This document shows, piece after piece, positions 54,523 to 62,660 of a DNA stretch of 64,000 nt. Below the pieces are notes generated by a model. The model had not been told where the DNA came from. It searched no databases and was given only the letters and a program-made list of their open reading frames with translations. The position numbers were made by a program, and so were the translations under genes. Position 1 is the first letter of the stretch; each line of letters starts with the position of its first letter. The stretch lies in the NCBI GenBank assembly GCA_026225255.1, contig JAMFSJ010000061.1, forward strand, positions 27,352 through 91,351, in the 5' to 3' direction. Source of the stretch: Methylacidimicrobium fagopyrum. Lineage in GTDB: Bacteria; Verrucomicrobiota; Verrucomicrobiia; Limisphaerales; UBA11358.

Positions 54523-55997
54523 GGCAGATGCGTTTTAGTTGAATTGGAATCGGGAATTTCAATATCCAAAGGTGTTGGACGACGTCGCCAAAACCAAACC
54601 CTGTGCACGGGCGGATTCAGCGGCACGGTGAACGTCACGCGACAACCGGCACCGGGTTGGCTGGCCACCGCGCAAGTGCCGCCGATCTCGGTCATGCGTT
54701 GCGCCATATTGTGCAAGCCGTTGCGTTCCGCGCCGGCCTGTGCTGGATCAAAGCCGCGTCCGGCGTCCTCGACGATCACGATGAGTTTTTGATTGTGGCG
54801 ATGGATCCGTAAAAATAATTCCGTCGCTTGCGAATATTTGGCGGCATTGTTCAACGCTTCTTTCACCGCGAGAAACAGGTTGCGCCGCACCGGCAGGTCA
54901 AACGCGTCCGGCGGAATTTCCGGTTCCACATCCAGCCGGCAGCGGATGGGCGTGGCGTTGAGAAAAATCTGCGCGTATTTGCAGACGTAGTTCACAAAGT
55001 CATGCAACGTATCGCGTCGCGAATTGATCGCCCAGACGACTTCATCCATTGACTGCGACAATTCCCGGCCAAGCGTGCAAATCTGGTTGAACTGTGTGCG
55101 CGAAGTGGATTCGACCGGCTGCTCCCTTTGCGCGACTTCACCGAGCAACACGAGTTGCGTCAGTTGTGCGCCCAGATCGTCGTGAATATCGCGCGCGATC
55201 CGGACGCGTTCCACTTGCAGAAAGCGTTGGGCCTTCGCCTGCGCCGCGAGCTGCGTCAACAGCCAGACCGAAAACCCCAGCGCCACCACGCACAATAAAA
55301 TCAAGGTGATTTGGAACCAACCTGTTTGCCAGAAATACACGATCACCGGCAACGACGGCGGCTCGATGGTCAGGCCATACGGCCAATTTTCCCACGGATG
55401 ATAATGCATGTGGCCGATGGCAATTGCCGGATGCCAATCGGATAACGCCGTTTTACGCGCGCGCCAATGGATGTTTTGCGCGGTGTCCGGCACGACGAGC
55501 CAATTGGTATCGGAAATAATTTCCACCAAACTCTTATCGGCCAATTGAATCTGAAAGCCGAAGATCAAACCCGCTTCCAGCCGGTCATTGAATCCTTCGA
55601 CTGCCAGAACATGTTCGCCCGGCGTCAGCAATTTGGTCACGTCATATTCCGTGACCGTGCGCCAATCGCTGCCGCGCCCGACCGCTTGCCCGTCCAAAAA
55701 AAGCGAGTAGCCGTTGTCCACCGTGATGCGTAAGAGCGCGGACGAAACTTTTACGCGCCGCGGAATTTCAAATTTCCGCCAAAACTGGCAAGTCTGTTTA
55801 TCGAAGGTGTGCGCATCCCAAATCCAGGAACCGAGCTGATTGGTCGCTTCGAATAGCCAATTCGAATTCGAAGTGACGTCTTCGGCCCGCGCCGCCGGAA
55901 CTAAAAGGGTTGCGGCTAAAAAGAGCATTGCCGCCCAACGACCGTTCAAGCGAACGGACCAAAAGCCAGAGCGAGGTTGGGATTCAAGTTGCGGCAT
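54519..55997 (-). CDS. Sensor histidine kinase with carbohydrate-binding-like periplasmic domain
   Basis: 492 residues. Signal/membrane anchor (residues about 20-38), a periplasmic jelly-roll from about 45 to 170 (SNWLFEATNQLGSWIWDAH; FWRKFEIPRRVKVSSALLRI; GYSLFLDGQAVGRGSDWRTV; LLTPGEHVLAVEGFND), membrane helix 228-250, then a HisKA_3 domain with phospho-acceptor His272 in RIARDIHDDLGAQLTQLVLL and an ATPase domain (NNAAKYSQATEL, DAGRGFDP, NGLHNMAQRM). The sensor domain resembles the N-terminal sugar-binding domain of GH2 and GH78 enzymes, so the signal may be a glycan. The NarL-family regulator follows, overlapping. Confidence 0.9.
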   Translation of the reverse strand: MPQLESQPRSGFWSVRLNGRWAAMLFLAATLLVPAARAEDVTSNSNWLFEATNQLGSWIWDAHTFDKQTCQFWRKFEIPRRVKVSSALLRITVDNGYSLFLDGQAVGRGSDWRTVTEYDVTKLLTPGEHVLAVEGFNDRLEAGLIFGFQIQLADKSLVEIISDTNWLVVPDTAQNIHWRARKTALSDWHPAIAIGHMHYHPWENWPYGLTIEPPSLPVIVYFWQTGWFQITLILLCVVALGFSVWLLTQLAAQAKAQRFLQVERVRIARDIHDDLGAQLTQLVLLGEVAQREQPVESTSRTQFNQICTLGRELSQSMDEVVWAINSRRDTLHDFVNYVCKYAQIFLNATPIRCRLDVEPEIPPDAFDLPVRRNLFLAVKEALNNAAKYSQATELFLRIHRHNQKLIVIVEDAGRGFDPAQAGAERNGLHNMAQRMTEIGGTCAVASQPGAGCRVTFTVPLNPPVHRVWFWRRRPTPLDIEIPDSNSTKTHLP

Positions 55998-56046
55998 CAG
56001 GAAATAGGCGGGAATTCATGTCACAGCCACGGAAACTTAGCAAGTC

Positions 56047-56058
56047 ACCCATACGGGT
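56047..56058 (-). promoter_or_regulatory. Weaker candidate regulator half-site upstream of the kinase
   Basis: On the minus strand this reads ACCCGTATGGGT, sharing CCCGTAT with the 20-nt motif and having ACCC/GGGT arms. It is 50-60 bp upstream of the kinase start, so autoregulation is possible. Confidence 0.35.
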
Positions 56059-56182
56059 ATAACTAAAAAAATCGCCCAACGCCGCCTCCAGGTAGAGACA
56101 TCGCGCAAGGCACCGGATCATTCCATCGCGAACAATTTTAGGGCGGGGAAAACGCGGCGCAGCGCGACGGTGTCGGCGGCAT

Positions 56183-56202
56183 GCCTCCCGTATTTGGGGG
56201 AT
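56183..56202 (+). promoter_or_regulatory. Candidate response-regulator site, copy 2
   Basis: GCCTCCCGTATTTGGGGGAT on the plus strand, 165 bp upstream of the PEP-CTERM start at 56367. Identical over 20 bases to the site upstream of the gene at 50175-53726 (see 53820-53839). Confidence 0.65.
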
Positions 56203-56366
56203 GGAAGCGCGGGTCTGGCAAATGCTAAAGTCTATCAATCCCGAAACGCTCCGAGATGAATGGATTGAAATCTCGCGGACAAAAACTTGCAAAAGTTGCG
56301 GCCATTTCAGGGTTTTTACAAGTAATTGAAAGCAAACAACATACACAACCTAAACAATTTACTGAC

Positions 56367-57158
56367 ATGAAAAAAATCAGCGCACTCCTCCTCACCTGCT
56401 GCTCCCTTACAGCGGTGACTCAAGCCCAAACGGTTATTGATCCCTTGACTGGCACCGGAGGTCCCAGCGGAGGCTACACCACCACTTTGGTGCTCGATAA
56501 TTCTCATGGTGTCAGCGGGGCTTCCTATACCACTGGCGCCTCCGGATTGTCGTTAAATTTTACCGGATCCACTAGTGCCGCCGAACAATCTCTTAGTTTG
56601 GCATCTGTCGGCTCCTTTGGCAGCACCTTTGCCGTGGGCGACACGCTCTCGGTGAATGTCGCGGTTCCAGCTTCCTCAATCTTGGAAGATTTTGGGATTG
56701 CCGTTGCCGCCACCACGACGCCCACTGCCGCCTCCGCGAGCAATCCGACGGCTTGGGATTCGCGCACGCTTACCGACTTTGCCGAAATCAGCTTGCGACC
56801 GTCGCAAAATGCTGTTCGGGGTGCGGATTCTATCAGCGGCATTTTCACCTCCAGTTTTGCCGCCGGAGTTGGGTCAACCGCAAACATCAACCAGATCTTC
56901 ATTAAATGGGTATCCGCGGATGTCTTCACCCTCGGCTACGTTCAAGGAGCAACCTCGGTTAATTTATACACGGCGACCTTTAACGTGAGCAGCACCATTG
57001 GCGCGGCGATTGGTTTTTATGGCGATATCCGGGCCACGGGAACTAGCCTTGGCACTTTATCAAACCTCACCAGCACACCCGCTCCCGAGCCCTCAACCGT
57101 GGCCATGTGTGGCCTGGGCTTTGCCGGATTACTGGCGGCCAAACGTTGGAAAAAGTAA
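56367..57158 (+). CDS. PEP-CTERM sorting domain protein
   Basis: 263 residues from ATG 56367, chosen because it begins the signal peptide (KKISALLLTCCSLTAVTQAQ). Gly/Ser/Thr-rich beta-sandwich body, and a C-terminal PAPEPSTVAMCGLGFAGLLA then KRWKK sorting signal. Exported and anchored or released by an exosortase. The gene ends at a clear terminator. It is likely part of the same regulon as the large exported protein at 50175. Confidence 0.88.
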   Translation: MKKISALLLTCCSLTAVTQAQTVIDPLTGTGGPSGGYTTTLVLDNSHGVSGASYTTGASGLSLNFTGSTSAAEQSLSLASVGSFGSTFAVGDTLSVNVAVPASSILEDFGIAVAATTTPTAASASNPTAWDSRTLTDFAEISLRPSQNAVRGADSISGIFTSSFAAGVGSTANINQIFIKWVSADVFTLGYVQGATSVNLYTATFNVSSTIGAAIGFYGDIRATGTSLGTLSNLTSTPAPEPSTVAMCGLGFAGLLAAKRWKK

Positions 57159-57191
57159 CTTATTGATAAGTGCTCCAATAACTGGAGATTT

Positions 57192-57224
57192 TAGCCGCCG
57201 AATCAAATTCGGCGGCTATTTTTT
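57192..57224 (+). terminator. Rho-independent terminator of the PEP-CTERM gene
   Basis: 11-bp perfect stem TAGCCGCCGAA / TTCGGCGGCTA (57192-57202 with 57208-57218) with loop TCAAA and a following T-run at 57219-57224. It is 34 bp past the stop. Confidence 0.92.
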
Positions 57225-57255
57225 GGTGATTCTTGAGCCAGAAATACCAACTGAT

Positions 57256-59613
57256 TTATTTGACCCCAGCGAGATTGCGCTGGAAAAAATCTTCCAGCCG
57301 TCCCCAGCCATATTTCGTGGATAACACGCCGTGGCCCATGCCGGGCATGATGAATAATTCAAAATTTTTATCCGCCTTCACGAGCGCGTTGACGACCTGC
57401 ATCGTGCTGGCCGGATCAACATTTTTGTCCAACTCGCCCGCCATTAATAATAGTTTGCCGCGCAATTTCCCGGTGTCTTCGGTGCATGAACTGCGGGCGT
57501 AGCTGTCATCCACCGGCCAGCCCAGCCACTGTTCGTTCCACCAGATCTTGTCCATGCGATTGTCGTAACAGCCGGAATCCGCCACGCCCGCTTGATAAAA
57601 ATCGGCGTGATCCAGCAACGCGCGCAACGCGTCCTGTCCGCCCGCCGACGTGCCGTAAATACCGGCGCGAGCCAGATCCATCGCGGGGAATTTTTCCGCC
57701 GCCGCGCGGATCCATAACATGCGATCCGGAAAACCGGCGTCGCGCAAATTTTTCCAAGCGACGTCGTGAAATTTTTTGGAACGATTCGATGTCCCCATGC
57801 CGTCCAGTTGCACGACAAAAAATCCGAGGTCGGCCAATTTTTGTTGTTCATACGTCGGCCGAAAATTTTTCGGGGTGAAAGAATCTTGCGGCCCGGCGTA
57901 AATATCCTCGATCACGGGATATTTTTTGTGCGGATCAAAATTTTTCGGCGACCAGATCACGCCGTAAATATCTGTCACGCCGTCACGGCCTTTGGCGACG
58001 AATGGTTCGGGCAAAGATAATTTGCCGACGACCTCCGCCGTTTCCAGCGGACAAATCAGTTTACCATCGGCGCAAACACGCAATTCAGTCACTGGCGGCG
58101 CATCAACGCGTGACCACGTATCCACGAGATATTTTCGATCCGGCGAAAATTGCGCCGTGTGTGTGCCATCGCCCGCCGTTAAAATGGTGAGACCACTGCC
58201 ATCAAAATTCACGCGACAGTATTGAATGAAATACGGATCTTGTCCCGGCACGAGACCGCCCGCTTGAAACCAGATCTGCCGTTTTTCCAGATCCACAAAA
58301 TCAACACTGCGCACGACCCATTCGCCCTTGGTGATTTGATTTTTCACCGCGCCCGTTTTGGCGTCGTAGAGATATAGATGATTCCAACCGTCGCGTTCGG
58401 ACATCCAAATGATTTCGCCCGTGTCGTCCAAGTAGTCGCAGAAAAACTTGCCGGAATAATCAATGAACGTGGAACTCGCTTCCGCCACGACCGGATTGAC
58501 GGCGCCGGTCGCCGCAGCCACAGCGAGGACGCGCAACGCTTGATGTCCGCGCTGGTTGAATAGAAACGTAAAGTGCGACGAATCGGCGGCCCAACGCACA
58601 TCGCCGATGCTCCACGGATTCGCAAACAGCGTATCGCTGACGGAGATTTCTTTTTTTGCAGTCACGTCGAACAGATGCGGCTTATTCATCGGCACAACGT
58701 CGCCAGCTTTTAGATATGGATACGATTCCAACTTTGGCTGAAGCTGATCGGCGGGTGAGGATTCGATGAGATAAACGCGACGCTGCGTGCCAGGCGTAAA
58801 ACGCAGGGCAACGAAATGCTTTGAATCTGGCGACCAAAAAACTTCCGGCGATGGCGTTGCCGGATCGTGCGCCGCATAATCCATTTCAACAGCGCGATCC
58901 GTCTCTTCATTGCGGGCGTAGGAATTAGTCGCATCGCCGTCGGTGGTCAATGGGGTTTCGTTTTGCGTCGCCAGATTGCAGAGCAACAGATTGTGATCGC
59001 GCACCACTACGCGCCATTGGCCATCTGGAGAATTTTCTGTGGGCGCTGGGTGAGCCGTATTTTTTCGGCGAACATTTTCCGTGCGTCGGTGTTCCGGTGG
59101 CCGGCCGTCAATGATCGCTTTGCCCGGAGTTTCTTCCGCTTCGAATACCGCGATTTCATTGGTGGTGACCGAGGTCACCAACCAGACGTGTCCGACGAAA
59201 GTGTGTTGTAAGCGCGTTTCGCCCGCGCCCAGCTCGCCATAAAAATTTCGCCCGCCGCCGGTATCAATCCAAAACAGTTTCACCGGCTCCGCTAGGTGAT
59301 TTTTGAAAACAATATCCGTATCTTCTGCACTATTGCGCGACGGGTGCGGCGCGCGCAAAACCGGCAATGAATCGTCGCCGCTATCGCCACGTTGCGCGGA
59401 AGTTTTACGTTCGCCCGTCGCCGCGTTCACCGTGACAAATTCCGTTTTGCTGTCCGGCAAATCCACGCGATACCAAAACTGATTCGTCACGCCATCCGCG
59501 CCGGCGAACCAGTGGGGCGTGACGTGACTGCGAAAAACCGCGCCGTCGCCGAAAGCCAGGTTGGCGACGCAGAAAAACAACACCAGCAATGCCGTTGAAA
59601 AAATGAGGCGCAT
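57256..59613 (-). CDS. S9-family (DPP IV-like) peptidase with a VHL-beta-like insertion
   Basis: 785 residues. Signal peptide (RLIFSTALLVLFFCVANLAF). Residues about 98-162 (LAEPVKLFWIDTGGGRNFYG; HTFVGHVWLVTS) resemble the beta domain of the von Hippel-Lindau protein. A beta-propeller (DPP IV N domain) follows, then an alpha/beta-hydrolase catalytic domain with the likely triad Ser656 (GTSAGGQD), Asp729 (AGELDKNV) and His761 (GMGHGV). Prolyl-type exopeptidase acting outside the cytoplasm. The GTSAGG nucleophile elbow differs from the GWSYGG of classical DPP IV. Confidence 0.9.
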   Translation of the reverse strand: MRLIFSTALLVLFFCVANLAFGDGAVFRSHVTPHWFAGADGVTNQFWYRVDLPDSKTEFVTVNAATGERKTSAQRGDSGDDSLPVLRAPHPSRNSAEDTDIVFKNHLAEPVKLFWIDTGGGRNFYGELGAGETRLQHTFVGHVWLVTSVTTNEIAVFEAEETPGKAIIDGRPPEHRRTENVRRKNTAHPAPTENSPDGQWRVVVRDHNLLLCNLATQNETPLTTDGDATNSYARNEETDRAVEMDYAAHDPATPSPEVFWSPDSKHFVALRFTPGTQRRVYLIESSPADQLQPKLESYPYLKAGDVVPMNKPHLFDVTAKKEISVSDTLFANPWSIGDVRWAADSSHFTFLFNQRGHQALRVLAVAAATGAVNPVVAEASSTFIDYSGKFFCDYLDDTGEIIWMSERDGWNHLYLYDAKTGAVKNQITKGEWVVRSVDFVDLEKRQIWFQAGGLVPGQDPYFIQYCRVNFDGSGLTILTAGDGTHTAQFSPDRKYLVDTWSRVDAPPVTELRVCADGKLICPLETAEVVGKLSLPEPFVAKGRDGVTDIYGVIWSPKNFDPHKKYPVIEDIYAGPQDSFTPKNFRPTYEQQKLADLGFFVVQLDGMGTSNRSKKFHDVAWKNLRDAGFPDRMLWIRAAAEKFPAMDLARAGIYGTSAGGQDALRALLDHADFYQAGVADSGCYDNRMDKIWWNEQWLGWPVDDSYARSSCTEDTGKLRGKLLLMAGELDKNVDPASTMQVVNALVKADKNFELFIMPGMGHGVLSTKYGWGRLEDFFQRNLAGVK

Positions 59614-59672
59614 GCGGCTAATGATTTTTTTGGTTCAGTTGATCAACTCCCCAACTCGCAACTTCCGATAAT

Positions 59673-60779
59673 TTATTCCCAATAAAAACGCACGACTTGC
59701 GCGGTCTGGCCGTTGATAAAAACGACGGCGATGAACTCGCGCGATTGATCGCCGATGGTGGCGGTGACGTGAACTTCGAACGTCGTGCTGCGCGTCGTGA
59801 TAAAGTTTTGGATTTGCGCCGCGGCTTGGGCGTTGATGCCCGCGGAGGCGACTTGACCGGGATTTTGAAACGGCGTGGCCGTATCCGAATTTTCCGCGCC
59901 GTCCGGACCGGCGCGAAATTTCAGGATGCTTTGCACGCTGTCCGTGTCCATGCCGGGAATGAGCGCCAACACATTCGCGTCCGCCGTGTTAACATTGATT
60001 TTGCCGCCCGAAAAAGCGGTAAAAATATCTACGAAGTGAAAGGGATAATCCGGTTCCTGACTGGACGCAGAATTATTGAAACCGAGTTTGTGTTTGCCGA
60101 AAGGCGATTCAGGTTCGCTCGCCGCGCCGCGTCCGTCATACATGCCGGGCGTGACGCCTTTGACGAGCAGCAATTCCGAGATGTCATCCATCGGCGCATT
60201 TTTCGCAAAGTAAGGCGGGTTCTGGCCTTGATAATAATCACTCTCTGCGCCCGCGGGGTGCGTAGAATCGTCAGGATCAATCCAATCTTGAATGGAATCG
60301 GAGATCACCGAAATGTCGTTCGCGTTCACGCCCATCGAGGTGAACACCTGTTGCAATAACTGCGGCGGCGCCGTGTTGATATTGATCTTGCGATCGAGGT
60401 CAATGATCTTGAGGGTCACCGTGCCGACCGGATCCGGTCCGCCGGAGGCAGATAATCCGACGGCATAAGGTTTAGTCAAATCCAGCCCGGCGAGCGGGCC
60501 GTTCGTTTCCGGCCCGGCTCCGGGACCGCCCGCCCAGATTTGATTGAGCGCAGTGAAAGGCAATTTTGCTTCATTTTGCAAGACCCAACACGCCCGTTGC
60601 ACGCCCGCGCGACCGAGCCACAGCATTTGTTCATCGTGATTGGAATTGGACGCCAGCTTGGTCTCCACTTTCATCGAGTAAGCGAAGGCGCCCGCCAGCA
60701 GCGTCAAAACGATGACCGCCACCAACGCCGCGACGACGGCGAAGGCGCGTGGTTTTTTTCGTTGAAAAGAAATTTTCAT
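59673..60779 (-). CDS. gspK: Type II secretion minor pseudopilin GspK
   Basis: 368 residues from ATG 60779 (MKISFQRKKPRAFAVVAALV). The N-terminal helix is pilin-like, followed by the GspK helix-hairpin-helix domain (KININTAPPQLLQQVFTSMG; GKINVNTADANVLALIPGMD). GspK caps the tip of the pseudopilus. Last gene of the operon shown; it starts 4 bp after gspJ ends. Confidence 0.87.
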   Translation of the reverse strand: MKISFQRKKPRAFAVVAALVAVIVLTLLAGAFAYSMKVETKLASNSNHDEQMLWLGRAGVQRACWVLQNEAKLPFTALNQIWAGGPGAGPETNGPLAGLDLTKPYAVGLSASGGPDPVGTVTLKIIDLDRKININTAPPQLLQQVFTSMGVNANDISVISDSIQDWIDPDDSTHPAGAESDYYQGQNPPYFAKNAPMDDISELLLVKGVTPGMYDGRGAASEPESPFGKHKLGFNNSASSQEPDYPFHFVDIFTAFSGGKINVNTADANVLALIPGMDTDSVQSILKFRAGPDGAENSDTATPFQNPGQVASAGINAQAAAQIQNFITTRSTTFEVHVTATIGDQSREFIAVVFINGQTAQVVRFYWE

Positions 60780-60783
60780 AGCG

Positions 60784-61620
60784 TCAAGGCCGCCCGGGCG
60801 GTGCCAACCCGCCGATCGGCGGTTGGCCAAAACCACCTCCCACGGTGCCGCCCATTTGCACCGCTTTGGGCATCATGGTCGTGGGCAGCGAATACACCCG
60901 GATGATGTCGCGTTGCGAATCCGCCTCGCTGTTGTAGCTGTTATTATTACCGTTGTTGCCATTGTCGCCGCTACCGAGCACCAGTTCCACGCGCACCATC
61001 GGCGGAATGGCGTTGGTGTTATCCCATTCCGTGACCCAATCCATCTGGTTCGTGTCCCAACATTCGATCGCGAACGTCTTCACATCCTGCGCCAGCACCA
61101 ACGGTTCTTTTTGCTCCGAATCGTCGATGTCCATGAGCAGCGGTTTTTGACGCAACACGAGATCGTTTTGCTGGTTCGCGCCCGGTTCCAGCGTGAACGT
61201 CACGCGGCGCAGATTATAATCTTTGCCTTGCTCGGCGTTGATGAATTTGCCGCTGCGGGGAAAAACTTTGGGCAGGCGCGCGGCAAAACTTAAAACCGGT
61301 TGGCTGCCGTTTTCCACAATGAAACTGTAATACTGCGGCGAAGCTTGAAACGACTGGATGGTCATCAGCGAATTTTCCAGGGCGTTCATCACCACGCGCT
61401 GGCGTTGGGCGCGGGCAGCCGCGTCTTGCCCGACGGTCGTGGCGCGGAGAATCAAAACCAACGTCGCGCAAATCGCCGCGATGACGACGCTGAAAATCAC
61501 GATGGATACCATGATTTCAAGCAGTGTGAAGGCGCGTTGCCGCGGCGAATGACGGAGGACGGAGGACGCCTCCTTTTTATCCGTTCGCCGCCGTTGAAAA
61601 TGTAAGCTCGAAAATTTCAT
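60784..61620 (-). CDS. gspJ: Type II secretion minor pseudopilin GspJ
   Basis: 278 residues from ATG 61620. A 29-residue leader precedes the prepilin motif RAFTLLEIMVSIVIFSVVIA (here Ala at -1 instead of Gly). Beta-rich body with C-terminal Gly/Pro-rich tail (GGTVGGGFGQPPIGG). Overlaps gspI by ATGA. Confidence 0.85.
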   Translation of the reverse strand: MKFSSLHFQRRRTDKKEASSVLRHSPRQRAFTLLEIMVSIVIFSVVIAAICATLVLILRATTVGQDAAARAQRQRVVMNALENSLMTIQSFQASPQYYSFIVENGSQPVLSFAARLPKVFPRSGKFINAEQGKDYNLRRVTFTLEPGANQQNDLVLRQKPLLMDIDDSEQKEPLVLAQDVKTFAIECWDTNQMDWVTEWDNTNAIPPMVRVELVLGSGDNGNNGNNNSYNSEADSQRDIIRVYSLPTTMMPKAVQMGGTVGGGFGQPPIGGLAPPGRP

Positions 61621-62102
61621 CGGATGAAATTGGCGCCATCGAGGCTGCCCGGCACTTTTTGGATCAACAATGTCGAAGTGCGGGCGACGGGATCGTGACT
61701 GTTTTTGGGATCGAACACCCAAAAATCCGCGCTGCACAAACCGTTCGATTCCACTTCGACCACTTTGCCTTCATAAGTATAACCCGCGTAGTTTTTACCG
61801 AGCAGATCGCCCAAGCTGCCGGAATATTCGCCTTCGATGACGCCATTCGTCGGAATAGATAATTGCGCCAAAATCGCGCTCGCATCCACGAGCGGATGTT
61901 TCATCCGTTGCGCGTTGGAAAGCGATTGGGAAACCAAACTCAAGATCGCAAATGCGCCCACAAAAAAAATCGCGATGGCGATCATCACTTCCAAAAGCGA
62001 GAACGCGCGGACCGCCTGGCTCGGCCAGGAGCGTGGCGCCATTTCAACCGCGCTGAGCAAGGCTCGGCGCTCCGGGTCGCTTCGTTGAAAATTTATTTTC
62101 AT
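61617..62102 (-). CDS. gspI: Type II secretion minor pseudopilin GspI
   Basis: 161 residues. Leader of about 32 residues, then prepilin motif RAFSLLEVMIAIAIFFVGAF. Compact beta domain with SADFWVFDPKNSHDP. Overlaps gspH and gspJ by ATGA at both ends. Confidence 0.85.
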   Translation of the reverse strand: MKINFQRSDPERRALLSAVEMAPRSWPSQAVRAFSLLEVMIAIAIFFVGAFAILSLVSQSLSNAQRMKHPLVDASAILAQLSIPTNGVIEGEYSGSLGDLLGKNYAGYTYEGKVVEVESNGLCSADFWVFDPKNSHDPVARTSTLLIQKVPGSLDGANFIR

Positions 62103-62659
62103 TTTACATCGCTGACCGTCGGGAAACCGGTGGCGTATTCCAATGTGATCACCCGATTATCGCCGGGACTTTCCAGCAATATTTTCGTCTCATCACACGT
62201 GCCGTCGGGATAAAACCAGATTCGCCCAAAATCCGATTCCGTAAAATCCATCTGGTTGATCTGCAAATCGCGCAAATCCACACTTTCCGGCAAGGTGCCG
62301 GAACTAATATACGGCGAACCATGCCCTGCCCCGCCGCCCTCTACTTCGAAACTCCGTTCGCGCGGATGCACGGTCATCGCCACGTTGTGGCCGGAAAAAA
62401 TCGCCCGCGCCCGCGCTGATTTACACGCTTCCGAAAGATCACCCACGGCTTTTCGCATACCGCGCTTGACCAACATTTTATCGAGCGCCGGCAAACCCAT
62501 CGCCGCCACAAGACCGATGATGGCGACGACGATCATTAACTCGATCAGCGTGAAAGCGGCCTGGCCGATTGCCGATTGCCGGTTACCGATCAAAGGCAAA
62601 GCGCAACGCGAAGGACTTTTTCCAATCCTCAATCGGCAATCCTCAATCGGCAATTTCAT
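62099..62659 (-). CDS. gspH: Type II secretion pseudopilin GspH
   Basis: 186 residues. The prepilin motif is QAAFTLIELMIVVAIIGLVA. The leader of about 35 residues (LPIEDCRLRIGKS then LIGNRQSAIG) is encoded by a dispersed word repeat (separate entry). The body has the GspH/FimT pattern (GDLSEACKSARARAIFSGHN). One base after the gspF stop and overlapping gspI by ATGA. Confidence 0.85.
   Translation of the reverse strand: MKLPIEDCRLRIGKSPSRCALPLIGNRQSAIGQAAFTLIELMIVVAIIGLVAAMGLPALDKMLVKRGMRKAVGDLSEACKSARARAIFSGHNVAMTVHPRERSFEVEGGGAGHGSPYISSGTLPESVDLRDLQINQMDFTESDFGRIWFYPDGTCDETKILLESPGDNRVITLEYATGFPTVSDVK
62564..62654. repeat. GCCGATTG inverted word element in the gspH leader
   Basis: Left arm of GCCGATT words at 62564-62580 and right arm of AATCGGCAAT words at 62631-62654, same word family as the repeats flanking the S23 gene. 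In frame within gspH. Confidence 0.75.
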
Positions 62660-62660
62660 G

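Larger units (their letters stand above)
55998..56366. other. Divergent regulatory region between the kinase and the PEP-CTERM gene
   Basis: About 370 bases, no gene. Holds two candidate regulator sites (56047-56058 and 56183-56202) and should carry the promoters for the two divergent genes. Confidence 0.55.
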
